A stretch of DNA of 64,000 nucleotides from Pseudomonadota bacterium (GCA_020161575.1 JAIUNR010000010.1:1-64000), one strand, 5' to 3'; numbered from the stretch's first letter, positions 18,593-36,320 are shown. Numbers and translations are program-made. The notes: generated from the sequence alone by a model not told the origin.

Positions 18593-18624
18593 GGCCATTG
18601 GCGTTCGCGCCAATGGCCTCCTTT
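18593..18624 (+). terminator. strong UUCG-capped hairpin after the binding-protein gene
   Basis: An 11-bp perfect stem (GGCCATTGGCG / CGCCAATGGCC) closes a TTCG tetraloop and is followed by TCCTTTTCTT. It lies 15 bp after the binding-protein stop and ends just before the livH start. In ABC operons such a hairpin usually stabilises the upstream mRNA or causes partial termination so that the binding protein is made in excess. Confidence 0.75.
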
Positions 18625-18629
18625 TCTTC

Positions 18630-19559
18630 ATGGCAGGGCACATGACGGCAATTCTCCAGGCACTCGCCAGCGGTTTGGCACTCGGGGCGATCTACGGCCT
18701 GATCGCCCTTGGCTTCAACATTACCTACGCCACCACCAAGACCTTCAATTTCGGGCAAGGCGCCTTCCTGGTGCCGGGCAGCCTTGTCGGCGTCTCGCTG
18801 GTGCTGCTTTCAGTGGGAAAACCGCATTTCGGCAACCTGTCCCCGGCGGAAATGACCTTCATGGCCTATACGCTCGCGACCGTCGCCAGCGTGGTGGTCG
18901 TCGGGTTGATCGGCATCGCGCTCTACTATTGCGCGATCAAACCGTTCGTCGGCGCGGCCGGGCTGAACTGGGTGCTTTCGACCATCGGTTTTGGAATCAT
19001 CTTGCAGAACACCGCGCTTGCCATCTGGGGCCCTGCCTCGATCGCGGTTCCCTCTCCGCTTGGTTCGGGTGTCTATCGTATCGCCGGCGCGGGCATCCGC
19101 CCGCATGAGGTGCTGATCGCGGCGGTGGCAATCGCCGTGATGGTCGGCCTTGATATCGTCCTGCGCAAGACCCGGCTCGGCAAGGCGCTGCGGGCCGTGG
19201 CATTCAACCCGCAGGCCGCCTCGATCGTGGGCATCAATGTCGAGCGGATCGTCATCATCGCCTTCGTCATCTCCTCCGCCCTGGCGGGGCTTGCGGGCAT
19301 CCTGATCGCGCCCGTGACAACTGCTTCTGTGTTCATCGGCCTTGGCGTCGCGCTGAAGGCCTTCTCCGCGGCCATTGTCGGGGGGCTGACAAACCCGCGC
19401 GGCTGCATGGCGGGCGGGTTCCTGCTTGGCATCATCGAGGCGCTTGTCGGCCTCTGGCGCGCGGAGTTCCGCGAAATCGCGATCTTCCTGCTCATCATCA
19501 TCGTACTGGTCATCCGCCCGGCGGGTCTTTTCGGCACGAAGACGGTGGAGAAAATCTGA
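18630..19559 (+). CDS. branched-chain-type ABC permease (LivH-like)
   Basis: 309 residues, entirely hydrophobic with eight or so spans, BPD_transp_2 family. Typical LivH sequences are seen: ALASGLALGAIYGLIALGFN, ITYATTKTFNFGQGAFLVPG, and the EAA-like loop KALRAVAFNPQAASIVGINV. The C-terminus ends FLLIIIVLVIRPAGLFGTKT. It makes the membrane channel with the LivM half of the next gene; its stop overlaps the next start by one base. Confidence 0.9.
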   Translation: MAGHMTAILQALASGLALGAIYGLIALGFNITYATTKTFNFGQGAFLVPGSLVGVSLVLLSVGKPHFGNLSPAEMTFMAYTLATVASVVVVGLIGIALYYCAIKPFVGAAGLNWVLSTIGFGIILQNTALAIWGPASIAVPSPLGSGVYRIAGAGIRPHEVLIAAVAIAVMVGLDIVLRKTRLGKALRAVAFNPQAASIVGINVERIVIIAFVISSALAGLAGILIAPVTTASVFIGLGVALKAFSAAIVGGLTNPRGCMAGGFLLGIIEALVGLWRAEFREIAIFLLIIIVLVIRPAGLFGTKTVEKI

Positions 19560-21325
19560 TGGGCCAGCATCTTCACACGCTGGGGCTGGGCGCGATCCTT
19601 GGCGCGCTTGCTGCCCTTCCCTTCCTCGGGATCAATGATTTCTACCTCCAGATCCTTTTCACGATCGGGGTGAACTACATCGCGGCGGCGGGGCTGAATG
19701 TGCTGGTCGGCTATGCGGGCCAGAAGTCACTCGGCCATGCCGGCCTTTTCGCGGTGGGGGCCTATACGGCTGCGATCGCGAGCGCCGATTTCGGGATCGG
19801 GGCGTGGACCTCGATCGGCCTTGCCGCGATTACCGGCGCGGTGTTCGGACTCGTGATCGCGGCCCCTTCGGTGCGTGTTTCCGGGCCGAGCCTGGCGATG
19901 GTGACAATCGGCTTCGGCATCGTCGTCGAGAAGATCGTGACGGAATGGACCGATATCTTCAAGGGACAGGCCGGAATCTATGGCATCGCGGCGCCCACTT
20001 TTCTCGGCAAGAGCTTCACCAATCTTCATTGGGTCATTTTTGTCGGGCTTCTGTCGGTGGGCCTACATCTGCTGTTCCGCTCGTTGTTGTCGGGACGCTT
20101 CGGGCGTGCGTTCATGGCCGTGCAGCTCGCGGAACCGGCCGCGGAATCGGTCGGAATTTCGGTGGTCCGTGCCAAAACCCTGGCCTTTGTGATCTCGGCG
20201 ATCACCTGTGCTCTGGCTGGCGCGCTGGTCGCGCAGCAGAACCAGTATTTCAACTCGGATTTCATCACCTTCAACCTCTCGATCTTCCTGCTCGTGGTGG
20301 TGATTTTCGGAGGCTCTGGCTCGCTTTATGGCCCGCTGCTCGGCGCGGTCGTGCTTACCTTGCTCGATGCCTGGCTTGCGCGCTGGCCGGCGCTGCAGCA
20401 CTTCACCTACGGCGCCCTGCTGCTCTTCGCGTTGTATCTGATGCCGAATGGCCTCGCCGGCGCGCTTTCCCGCTTCTTTCCCGCGAGAAGCAACATGGCG
20501 GCGAAGCCCGCGGCTTCCGGAGCGCTTGTCGCTGCATTCACGCCCGGCAATTCGGGCGCGCCATTACTCGCCGTCTCCGGGCTCTACAAGGCCTATGGCG
20601 GTATCATTCCGGTCAAGGAGGTCTCCTTCGAGATCAGCCCCGGCAAAGTTCATGCGCTGATCGGGCCCAACGGCGCCGGCAAGACGACCTTGCTGAACCT
20701 CATTTCCGGCCATGTGCCGGAAGACAGGGGTTCGGTTATCTTCGAGGGCAAGGATATCACCGGCTTGCCGGCGAACCGCGTCGCAAGCGCGGGCATCAGC
20801 CGCACCTTCCAGAACCTGAAGCTCTTCGGCCATCTTTCCGCGCTCGATAACGTGCTGATCGGCGCCCATCTCCATGTCGGAACGGGGATCGCCTCGGCCC
20901 TGCTCGGGACGCCGGGCAATCGCCGGGCCGAAACGAAAGCGCGCGAGGACGCACTCGCGCTGCTGGACGAGCTGGGCCTTGGCGCGCGCGCCTTCGACCC
21001 CGCCAACAGCTTGCCTTATGGTCTTCAGCGCCGCCTGGAGATCGCCCGTGCGCTTGCGAGCCGCCCGCGCCTCCTCCTGCTCGACGAGCCTGCTGCTGGT
21101 CTCAACCCGCAGGAAACGCGCGAACTGGGCGAGGTGATCCGGCGCATCCAGGCGGCGGGAATCACCATCCTGCTCATCGAACATCACATGGATCTCGTGA
21201 TGGGGATTTCAGACCACGTGTTGGTCCTCGATTACGGCGAGAAAATCGCCGAGGGCGCGCCGGAGGCAATCCGACGCGATCCGAAGGTCATTGCCGCCTA
21301 TCTCGGCGTCGAGGAGGCCGCATGA
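19559..21325 (+). CDS. fused LivM-LivG: ABC permease plus ATPase in one chain
   Basis: 588 residues. Residues 1-310 are a LivM permease (NVLVGYAGQKSLGHAGLFAV, LYLMPNGLAGALSRFFPARS); a linker at about 315-335 leads to a LivG ATPase (residues 340-588) with Walker A LIGPNGAGKTTLLNLISGHV, signature LPYGLQRRLEIARALA, Walker B LLLLDEPAAGLNPQE and H-loop LIEHHMDLVMGISDHVLVLD. Usually these are two proteins; the fusion fixes the permease-ATPase ratio and occurs in many alphaproteobacterial and betaproteobacterial Liv systems. Coupled by a 4-bp overlap to livF. Confidence 0.92.
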   Translation: MGQHLHTLGLGAILGALAALPFLGINDFYLQILFTIGVNYIAAAGLNVLVGYAGQKSLGHAGLFAVGAYTAAIASADFGIGAWTSIGLAAITGAVFGLVIAAPSVRVSGPSLAMVTIGFGIVVEKIVTEWTDIFKGQAGIYGIAAPTFLGKSFTNLHWVIFVGLLSVGLHLLFRSLLSGRFGRAFMAVQLAEPAAESVGISVVRAKTLAFVISAITCALAGALVAQQNQYFNSDFITFNLSIFLLVVVIFGGSGSLYGPLLGAVVLTLLDAWLARWPALQHFTYGALLLFALYLMPNGLAGALSRFFPARSNMAAKPAASGALVAAFTPGNSGAPLLAVSGLYKAYGGIIPVKEVSFEISPGKVHALIGPNGAGKTTLLNLISGHVPEDRGSVIFEGKDITGLPANRVASAGISRTFQNLKLFGHLSALDNVLIGAHLHVGTGIASALLGTPGNRRAETKAREDALALLDELGLGARAFDPANSLPYGLQRRLEIARALASRPRLLLLDEPAAGLNPQETRELGEVIRRIQAAGITILLIEHHMDLVMGISDHVLVLDYGEKIAEGAPEAIRRDPKVIAAYLGVEEAA

Positions 21326-22029
21326 TGCTGAAGATCGAGAATCTCAATGTCGCCTATGGTGCGATTCAGGCCCTCAGGGGCATCTCGCTCGAGGTCGGGC
21401 GTGGAGAAGTCGTCACGCTCATCGGCGGCAACGGCGCCGGGAAATCGACCCTGATCCGAACCATCGCCGGGCTCGTCCATCCCCAATCCGGCGAAGTCAT
21501 CTTCGAGGGGCAATCCATTGCCGGGATGCGACCGCATCGCGCGGTGGCGCTGGGCATCGGGCATTCGCCGGAGGGGCGGCTTGTCTTCGGCGATCAGAGC
21601 GTGCGCGACAATCTCGCCCTTGGCGCTTTCTCACGTGACAACCCGGCGGAAATCGATGCGGATATCGAAAACGGCTTCCGCTTGTTCCCACGTCTCAGGG
21701 AGCGGCAGGAACAAATGGCGGGCACGCTTTCGGGCGGCGAACAGCAGATGCTTGCCATCGCACGCGCCTTGATGTGCCGCCCGAAGCTGTTGTTGCTCGA
21801 TGAACCCTCGCTAGGCCTTGCTCCGCTCATCGTGCGCGAGGTTTTCGAAGTCATCCGCAGCCTCAAGAACCAGGGCATGACCATCCTGCTCGTCGAACAG
21901 ATGGCCAATCTGGCACTCGGTGTCGCCGACCGTGCCTATGTGCTGGAAACAGGGCATATTACCCTCCAAGGGACCGGCGTCGATCTTCTGAAAGACCCGC
22001 GCGTGCGCGCGGCCTATCTCGGTGCGTGA
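21322..22029 (+). CDS. branched-chain-type ABC ATPase (LivF-like)
   Basis: 235 residues, the standard LivF length. Walker A is LIGGNGAGKSTLIRTIAGLV, the LivF-specific GIGHSPEGRLVFGDQSVRDN, signature LSGGEQQMLAIARALMCRPK, Walker B LLLLDEPSLGLAPLI and H-loop LVEQMANLAL. It is the second nucleotide-binding subunit of the importer, starting inside the livMG stop (ATGA) and followed 4 bp later by the HMG-CoA lyase gene. Confidence 0.92.
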   Translation: MMLKIENLNVAYGAIQALRGISLEVGRGEVVTLIGGNGAGKSTLIRTIAGLVHPQSGEVIFEGQSIAGMRPHRAVALGIGHSPEGRLVFGDQSVRDNLALGAFSRDNPAEIDADIENGFRLFPRLRERQEQMAGTLSGGEQQMLAIARALMCRPKLLLLDEPSLGLAPLIVREVFEVIRSLKNQGMTILLVEQMANLALGVADRAYVLETGHITLQGTGVDLLKDPRVRAAYLGA

Positions 22030-22033
22030 ATCC

Positions 22034-22891
22034 ATGGTGGAACGGCGCGTCACCATCGTCGAGGTTGGCCCGCGTGACGGGTTGCAGAACGAACCGGGCT
22101 TCGTACCGACGGCCTTGAAGCTCGACCTCATCAACCGCCTGGCACATGCCGGCTTGAGACGGATCGAAGCGACGGCGTTCGTCTCGCCGAAATGGGTCCC
22201 GCAGATGGCTGATCACGCCGAGGTCATGGCGGGCGTAACGCGGCAATCGGCGATCGCCTATTCCGCGCTGGTTCCAAATGAAAAAGGCGCGGCGGCGGCA
22301 ATCACGGCGGGAGCGGATGCGCTCGCGGTGTTCACCGCCGCCTCAGAAACCTTTTCGCGCAGGAACACCAATTGCTCGATCTCGGAGGGGATCACCCGCT
22401 TCCGCCCGGTGATGGCACTGGCGGAAAAGGCAGGTCTTCCCGTGCGGGGCTACATCTCCTGCGCACTCGATTGCCCCTATGAAGGCACCATAGCGCCGGA
22501 AGCGGTCGCGGATGTCGCCGCGCGGTTGTTCGATCTCGGATGCGCTGAAATTGCCGTTTCCGATACGATCGGCACCGGCACGCCGGAACGCACCACACGT
22601 GCCTTCGAAGCCACCGCGCGGCACGTGCCGATGGCAGCTCTCGCCGGGCATTTTCACGATACGAAAAACGGCGCGTTGGCGAATGTTGAAGCCGCGCTGG
22701 CCCTTGGAGTGCGCGTTTTCGACGGCGCCGTTGGTGGACTTGGCGGTTGTCCCTATGCAGAAGGCGCGCCGGGGAACCTCGCAACGGAAAAGCTTGTCGC
22801 CTGGCTTGAGAAGGCGGGCTGGGAAACAAACCTCAACGGCGCCGAAATCGCCAAGACCGCCATGTGGATACGCCATCGATTGAAGGTGTAG
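22034..22891 (+). CDS. mvaB: hydroxymethylglutaryl-CoA lyase
   Basis: 285 residues from the ATG at 22034. TIM-barrel HMGL-like family: the N-terminal VTIVEVGPRDGLQNEPGFVP contains the catalytic Arg-Asp pair, FVSPKWVPQMADHAEVMAG is the substrate segment, and GHFHDTKNGALANVEAAL holds the metal-binding HxH. The signature near the active-site Cys is GAVGGLGGCPYAEGAPGNLA, the classic HMG-CoA lyase G-loop. It cleaves HMG-CoA into acetyl-CoA and acetoacetate and completes mevalonate breakdown begun by MvaA. Its 3' end overlaps the convergent MFS gene by 59 bp. Confidence 0.93.
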   Translation: MVERRVTIVEVGPRDGLQNEPGFVPTALKLDLINRLAHAGLRRIEATAFVSPKWVPQMADHAEVMAGVTRQSAIAYSALVPNEKGAAAAITAGADALAVFTAASETFSRRNTNCSISEGITRFRPVMALAEKAGLPVRGYISCALDCPYEGTIAPEAVADVAARLFDLGCAEIAVSDTIGTGTPERTTRAFEATARHVPMAALAGHFHDTKNGALANVEAALALGVRVFDGAVGGLGGCPYAEGAPGNLATEKLVAWLEKAGWETNLNGAEIAKTAMWIRHRLKV

Positions 22892-24140
22892 GCGGCATAG
22901 ATCCGGGCAGGACGAGGCTCGCGACCAGCGCGGTGCTCCCCATGATCATAAGCAGCATCGTGGAAACGGAGATTCCTGCTTTTCCCAGCAGGATGATGAC
23001 AAGCCCCGAGGCGATCATGGCGAGACCATTCAGGACATGCGTGGCCCCGATGATCCGGGCGCGGTGCCGCGGCTCGGCCTGCGCCTGCATCTGCCAGACC
23101 AGCGGTACGATGAACAGGCCGGTCCCCAGCGAACTCGCCGCGAGGCTGATCAGAACGAGAGCCATGCCCTCAAGATGAGAAGGGGGCCCTCCCCACCAGA
23201 AGGCCAAAGCAGGCACAGCAATCAAGCCAGAGACCCAGATGGAAAAGACGCGCAGGCTTCGGGCGCGGATCAGCACCCGGCGGCACGCGAGCGCACCGGC
23301 AACCGCGCCAAGGGTTGAGACCAGAAAGAGAAGGCTTGTCAGTTCTTCGCCGCGAAAGCGCCCCTGAGCCGCATAAACGGGGAAAAGTGATGTGCTGAAG
23401 GCCGCCTGAAACCAGAACCAGCTTGCGCCGGTCGCAGCTAGGATCAACCCCGGCTTCGCCGTCAACAGGCGGAAAGCGCTGACATGGCTGGCCATGACCC
23501 GGCCAGGATCTAGTGGCGATGTTGGATCGGCGGCATCCTGGCGCGGAAGGAAAAGGCTGGTCAGCCAGCCTACAAGAGCCAGCACCACGCAGCCCAAGGC
23601 GACAATTAGCGGGCCATTCTGCGCAAGAACACACGCGGAGCCGAAAATCATCCCCGCGAGAATGGCGAGAAGCGCGCTGGCATTGATCAGCGCATTCGCG
23701 CCGAGAAGCTGCGCATCGTCCACCAGCTCGGGCAGCATCCCGAATTTGGCCGGCCCCAGCAGGGCGGCGCCAATACCCGCCAGCACAAGCGATAAAAGCA
23801 GAAGATGCGCATCTCCAAGCCACAGACCGATAGCCGCCAATGCGAAGAAGGCGATTTCCGCGCCTTTAACGCTCTGGACGACGATCGCCTTGGGCCAGCG
23901 ATCCGCGAAAAGGCCGGCGAGGATGGAGAGAAGCACATAGGGCGCGACAATAGCGATCGTGCTGATCCCTACCATTTCCTCAGCGCCAAGCCCCGGCAGG
24001 GCCAGCCCCCGGAAAGCCACGAGCGAGAGAATCGCCCCGCGCAGGGCATTGTGATTGAACGCGCCAAGCGCCTGCGCGATCATCAAGGCCAACACGCCCG
24101 GCTGGCGGAGAACATCGCTGTTTCGTGCGGGGGAAAGCAT
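22833..24140 (-). CDS. MFS transporter, LplT-like subgroup
   Basis: About 435 residues with twelve likely spans. The start MLSPARNSDVLRQPGVLALM at 24140 is preferred over the longer frame. The opening (ALGAFNHNALRGAILSLVAF) and the segment LLGPAKFGMLPELVDDAQLL resemble the lysophospholipid transporter LplT / Aas-associated MFS domain. LplT flips lysophospholipids; however, no acyltransferase/acyl-ACP synthetase domain is fused here, so the substrate is open. The last residues overlap the 3' end of mvaB in antisense, so the two transcripts converge. Confidence 0.8.
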   Translation of the reverse strand: MLSPARNSDVLRQPGVLALMIAQALGAFNHNALRGAILSLVAFRGLALPGLGAEEMVGISTIAIVAPYVLLSILAGLFADRWPKAIVVQSVKGAEIAFFALAAIGLWLGDAHLLLLSLVLAGIGAALLGPAKFGMLPELVDDAQLLGANALINASALLAILAGMIFGSACVLAQNGPLIVALGCVVLALVGWLTSLFLPRQDAADPTSPLDPGRVMASHVSAFRLLTAKPGLILAATGASWFWFQAAFSTSLFPVYAAQGRFRGEELTSLLFLVSTLGAVAGALACRRVLIRARSLRVFSIWVSGLIAVPALAFWWGGPPSHLEGMALVLISLAASSLGTGLFIVPLVWQMQAQAEPRHRARIIGATHVLNGLAMIASGLVIILLGKAGISVSTMLLMIMGSTALVASLVLPGSMPPTPSIDGVSTWRSWRFRRR

Positions 24141-24254
24141 GAGCGGGTGCAGGCGACCAAAGATGGGAGGCGGGAATTCGAGCGAAATCGGGCATCTTGC
24201 GCGCAAGACACACCCACATTAGCATTTTATACCTCTTGCGACTACGAGATCAGA

Positions 24255-25310
24255 ATGATGCGGGATCGCCAATGGAATTGGATGCCAGGCTCTGAACGCT
24301 GGCGCGAGGAGAAGCACGGCCTGCCGGAGAATCCCCATTTCCTTTCTTTCACAACGAAGCCGTTCATATCCACGCAAGCTTATGATTTCTGGTGCGAATC
24401 CGTCGCGACGGATTTCGAATTCGAGCCCCCCACGCGCGATCAGCGCCTGTCCTTCCGCGCCCGCGCTGCCGGCCTCGCCTGGCGGCAGGCGGATTTCTTC
24501 GATACCCGCTCCGATGCGATTTCCGGCTTCCGCTCGCAGCGCCATATCGAAGCGGATGGGCTCGATTCACTCTCCATCGGCTTCATCGTCGAAGGCGCGC
24601 GCGTGACTGAAGACAATAGCGGTCAGGAAACCCGCACGACGGCTGGACAATTCTTCGTCTATGATGGCGCAAGCCCGAGCCGCTTCCGCTGGACACACCA
24701 TCGCGCCCTCTATCTGGTCATCCGGCGCGATCAGGTCGCCGCGGCTATCGGCAAGGCGGAAGTAAAGGCCGATACCCTCGCCGCCCGGCTTGCCACCTCG
24801 CCGGTGGCGCCGCTGCTGCGTGAGCATTTCCTGTCCATGTCCCGCCACATGACGCAGCTCTCGCCACTCCAGCAGGCGTTCGTGCTCAACCAGGCCGTGG
24901 AACTCGCGCTGCTCGCGCTGGTCTCTCCCACGCATATACGCCAGCACCCCCTCGCCCCCTCCACGCTCGCCGAGACCGCGATGGGCTATATCGGGCTCAA
25001 TCTGCGCGATCCGGCATTGAGCGCGGAAAAAGTGGCCAAGGCGCTCGGCGTCTCGCGCGCGACGCTCTATCGCGCCTTCCTCGATCAGGGTTGCGGCATC
25101 GCGGAGGCAATCCGCGATGCTCGCCTTGAAAAGGCGCGTGCCCTGCTTGAAGCCGCCGCGCGCGAAACCAGCGTCACCGATATCGCCCTGCAATGCGGCA
25201 TTCTCGACACCGTGAATTTCTCGCGCCAGTTCCGGCGCCGCTTCGGCCTCGCACCAACCGATTTCAAACTGGAAAGACTGTCCGCGACCGCGCCGGGGGA
25301 GGGGGAATAA
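24255..25310 (+). CDS. AraC-family transcriptional regulator
   Basis: 351 residues from the tandem ATG at 24255/24258. The N-terminal 200 residues form a cupin-like sensing domain of the AraC_binding_2 type (DFWCESVATDFEFEPPTRDQ, TTAGQFFVYDGASPSRFRWT). The C-terminal 100 residues have two HTH motifs (KVAKALGVSRATLYRAFLDQ and SVTDIALQCGILDTVNFSRQ, then FRRRFGLAPTDFK). It is divergent from the MFS gene, whose start is 114 bp away, so it may regulate it; the 20-bp gap to the convergent 25331-25921 gene is too short to say more. The longer frame from 23805 is antisense to the MFS gene. Confidence 0.9.
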   Translation: MMRDRQWNWMPGSERWREEKHGLPENPHFLSFTTKPFISTQAYDFWCESVATDFEFEPPTRDQRLSFRARAAGLAWRQADFFDTRSDAISGFRSQRHIEADGLDSLSIGFIVEGARVTEDNSGQETRTTAGQFFVYDGASPSRFRWTHHRALYLVIRRDQVAAAIGKAEVKADTLAARLATSPVAPLLREHFLSMSRHMTQLSPLQQAFVLNQAVELALLALVSPTHIRQHPLAPSTLAETAMGYIGLNLRDPALSAEKVAKALGVSRATLYRAFLDQGCGIAEAIRDARLEKARALLEAAARETSVTDIALQCGILDTVNFSRQFRRRFGLAPTDFKLERLSATAPGEGE

Positions 25311-25330
25311 GGCAGGCAATACGCCCCAAT

Positions 25331-25921
25331 TCAGGGCATGGCGTCGCCGAATACCATCTCGACCACATCAACCATGGCGACAAACGCCTCGCAGGCGGGC
25401 TGGCCATGCCACATGGCGCAAATTTCCTTGGCGCGTGCCTGGTTGCTGGCGACAAGGAAATCCGCGTAAGTGCCATCCGCGAGCCGTAGCATGTGCTGAG
25501 CCACCCAGCCCGGCTGGTGCGAGATGAACCCGTGGACTGCCTCGCGATGGGCCGCGCGCGCCGTCGCCTCGTCAATGCCCGGCTTGAGCCTGAATCGTCC
25601 GATCTCAATGCCCATGCCCGGCAACGTGGCATGCGCGATCGGCCATTGCGGAACGAAATGCCCCATGCTGGAAACGGCGGCAATGCTGCCAAGGAAAGGC
25701 GCGAATTCCGCTTTTTCTCCCACAATCTGCGCGGCACGCTTTGCGGCGGCGAGCGAATCCCAGATCGCGATATCAGCCCGGCTCACGCCCTCTTCGGCGC
25801 CTTTCATCGGCATGAAGCCCCGGAAGCCGGGTATCTTCTCGATCATTGGCCTGACCGATTCGCGGGCGGCATCCGCCGTTTTTTCATCCTGCGCTGTGTA
25901 GACAACAATTTCGTAGATCAT
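25331..25921 (-). CDS. conserved protein of ferredoxin-like (dimeric alpha/beta barrel) type
   Basis: 196 residues from MIYEIVVYTAQDEKTADAAR. Two related halves, each with a beta-strand opening and a Trp/Met-rich core (RGFMPMKGAEEGVSRADIAI, WDSLAAAKRAAQIVGEK; then IGRFRLKPGIDEATARAAHR, FISHQPGWVAQHMLRLADGT), which looks like a duplicated antibiotic-biosynthesis-monooxygenase/EthD-like fold. Function unknown. The gene is convergent with the AraC regulator and separated from the rpoC terminator by about 150 bp without genes. Confidence 0.6.
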   Translation of the reverse strand: MIYEIVVYTAQDEKTADAARESVRPMIEKIPGFRGFMPMKGAEEGVSRADIAIWDSLAAAKRAAQIVGEKAEFAPFLGSIAAVSSMGHFVPQWPIAHATLPGMGIEIGRFRLKPGIDEATARAAHREAVHGFISHQPGWVAQHMLRLADGTYADFLVASNQARAKEICAMWHGQPACEAFVAMVDVVEMVFGDAMP

Positions 25922-26075
25922 CGTGCTCGAACGCTCCTCTTTTGCTTGAGGCGCGCGTTCTAGTGCAATCAACTGCCAAAAAACGGCAGTATTATCCCAA
26001 AATACAAAACATTCCTGCCAAACTTACTGCCACAACGAAAGACTTCTAACAGAAGATCGAATTGTCCTTCGATAC

Positions 26076-26103
26076 AAAAAAGGCGGGGCAAACGCCCCGC
26101 CTT
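26076..26103 (-). terminator. rho-independent terminator of rpoC
   Basis: On the minus strand AAGGCGGGGC and GCCCCGCCTT form a 10-bp stem with a GTTT loop, followed by a T-run (plus-strand A-run 26076-26080). It lies about 22 bp after the rpoC stop and ends the rplJL-rpoBC transcription unit. Confidence 0.9.
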
Positions 26104-26125
26104 GGATATTCGCGTAAATACCGGC

Positions 26126-30313
<4,188 letters not shown>

Positions 30314-30418
30314 CACCGTCTCCTGAAGGATGTCGCCGCACAAGGCGTCGCGCGCATCCCGATCCGATTTCAATTCAAACTACGCTTGTCAGTGCCGGCG
30401 GCAACAGGGTCGCCGGTC

Positions 30419-30437
30419 GGGAGGGCCGGGCCCTCCC
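30419..30437. repeat. GC-rich hairpin between rpoB and rpoC
   Basis: GGGAGGGC and GCCCTCCC form a perfect 8-bp stem with a 3-base loop, 14 bp after the rpoB stop. There is no T-run, so it is more likely an mRNA-stabilising or pausing hairpin than a terminator. Confidence 0.55.
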
Positions 30438-30450
30438 CTTATCATCGGCT

Positions 30451-34620
<4,170 letters not shown>

Positions 34621-34740
34621 ATCGATCCTCGTCAAAGCACGTTCCGAAAGGAACCGGTGCACATCAAAACAACGGCCGACCGGAGAGGCTACAAGCCTCT
34701 CGGGTCGGACGTCCCGCAGGGCAAGCACCCCTTGGAGACC

Positions 34741-34770
34741 AAAAGGCCCGCGCGGGAAAACCCGCGCGGG
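34741..34770 (-). terminator. attenuator-like hairpin between rplL and rpoB
   Basis: CCCGCGCGGG (34747-34756) repeats at 34761-34770 across an AAAA loop. Each half is itself palindromic, so the pair makes a 10-bp all-GC stem. On the minus strand it is followed by CCTTTTGG, a short T-run. It lies 32 bp after the rplL stop. In E. coli an rplL-rpoB attenuator lets only a fraction of polymerases continue into rpoBC, which keeps L7/L12 in excess; the same role is inferred here. Confidence 0.7.
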
Positions 34771-34802
34771 TCAATCGCAAATTCAGCCCAAAAGGGCCAA
34801 AA

Positions 34803-35186
<384 letters not shown>

Positions 35187-35270
35187 GATAAAATCCTTAG
35201 GCTACAGGGTTTCGTTTGTCGGTTTGGCGGAAATCCCCTGAAGGCGGGAATTCCCTGATCGGGTTTCGTC

Positions 35271-35786
35271 TCAGGCTGCGTCTCGGTTGGCATAGGCCCC
35301 GAACACGCGCGCGAGCTTGGCGGCTGGCGCGGTCGAGAGCTGCGCAAGCTTGGTCGCCGGGGCCTGGACAAGGCCCACGAGCTTGGCGCGCAGTTCGTCG
35401 AGCGACGGCATGGTGGCGAGAGCCTTCACACCATCGGCGTTCAAAGCGGTCGTGCCCATCGCGCCGCCGAGAATCACGAGCTTGTCGTGCGTCTTGGCGA
35501 ATTCGGCGGCAACCTTCGGAGCCGCGACCGGATCTGCCGAATAGGCAAGAATGGTCGGACCCTTCATGAGGCCGGCGATGGAAGCGACATCAGTGCCATC
35601 GAGCGCGATCTTCACGAGGCGATTCTTCGCGACCTTCACCGTGGCGCCAGCTTTCTTCATCTCCTGACGGAGCTTCTGCATCTGGGCGACGGTCAGGCCG
35701 GAATAATGCGCGACGACGACGACGCCGGCGTCCTTGAACACCGTGTTCAGCGTCGAGACGAGCTCTTCTTTTCCAGCTCTATCCAC
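35271..35786 (-). CDS. rplJ: 50S ribosomal protein L10
   Basis: 171 residues from a GTG at 35786 ([20 protein letters not shown]). This start has GGAG 7 bases upstream and gives the normal alphaproteobacterial N-terminus; the longer ATG frame from 35894 does not. Conserved blocks are [20 protein letters not shown] and [17 protein letters not shown]10 anchors the L7/L12 stalk and in many bacteria represses its own mRNA through the leader. Confidence 0.97.
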   Translation of the reverse strand: MDRAGKEELVSTLNTVFKDAGVVVVAHYSGLTVAQMQKLRQEMKKAGATVKVAKNRLVKIALDGTDVASIAGLMKGPTILAYSADPVAAPKVAAEFAKTHDKLVILGGAMGTTALNADGVKALATMPSLDELRAKLVGLVQAPATKLAQLSTAPAAKLARVFGAYANRDAA

Positions 35787-36294
35787 GTGTTTTCTCCGGA
35801 TCGGGAAAGCGGTTGAAATCCATCGGACGACCCCTTCCCTCTCTGCGCTCTGCCATCCTCCGGCGGCGCCACACGGACGAAACCGGAAGGACAACGGTTA
35901 AGGCGGGTCACCCCGCCAGACCATCACGATGAGGGCGTAAAGCCCCCGGCACGATGGCCGCCTGTCCTCCCGGAGAATTGCGGGGAACCCGCGAAACCCT
36001 CAGGCCGAGAAAACGAAAACACCCCCAGGCTCATCGAGCCCGGCAGCGCCTTCCCTTCCCCATCTGTGCAGGCCGTCTGCGGAGATCGGCTATCCCCGCA
36101 AGCCGCCCGGAAGGGCGGAAATTAAGCTCGGCCGACAGAAAACCCCTCCCATGGACGCTCACGCGAACCGGATGGACAATGATTTCTGGCAGCCCTTGCA
36201 CCTGCAGTCTCGGACAGGATTGACGGAATTCGACAAAACGATCACCTTGCGGCTCATCTTACCGGATCCGTTCGCCCCCCTCTCGAAGGGCGAC
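35787..36294 (-). promoter_or_regulatory. rplJ upstream region / probable L10 leader and promoter
   Basis: About 500 bp without a credible gene separate the acyltransferase terminator from rplJ. The region must hold the promoter of rplJL-rpoBC and, by family knowledge, the L10-binding leader. I could not identify a convincing -35/-10 pair or kink-turn by eye. Short open frames on the plus strand here have no protein-like features. Confidence 0.4.
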
Positions 36295-36320
36295 AAAAAA
36301 GCATCGCGGAAAACCGCGAT
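36295..36320 (-). terminator. rho-independent terminator of the acyltransferase gene
   Basis: On the minus strand ATCGCGG-TTTT-CCGCGAT is followed by GC and six Ts. It lies about 90 bp after the acyltransferase stop and insulates the gene from rplJ. Confidence 0.85.

Noticed and set aside
35954..36223. 89-residue plus-strand frame in the rplJ upstream region
   Set aside because: Basic low-complexity translation, no ribosome binding site, lies in the expected leader/promoter space.
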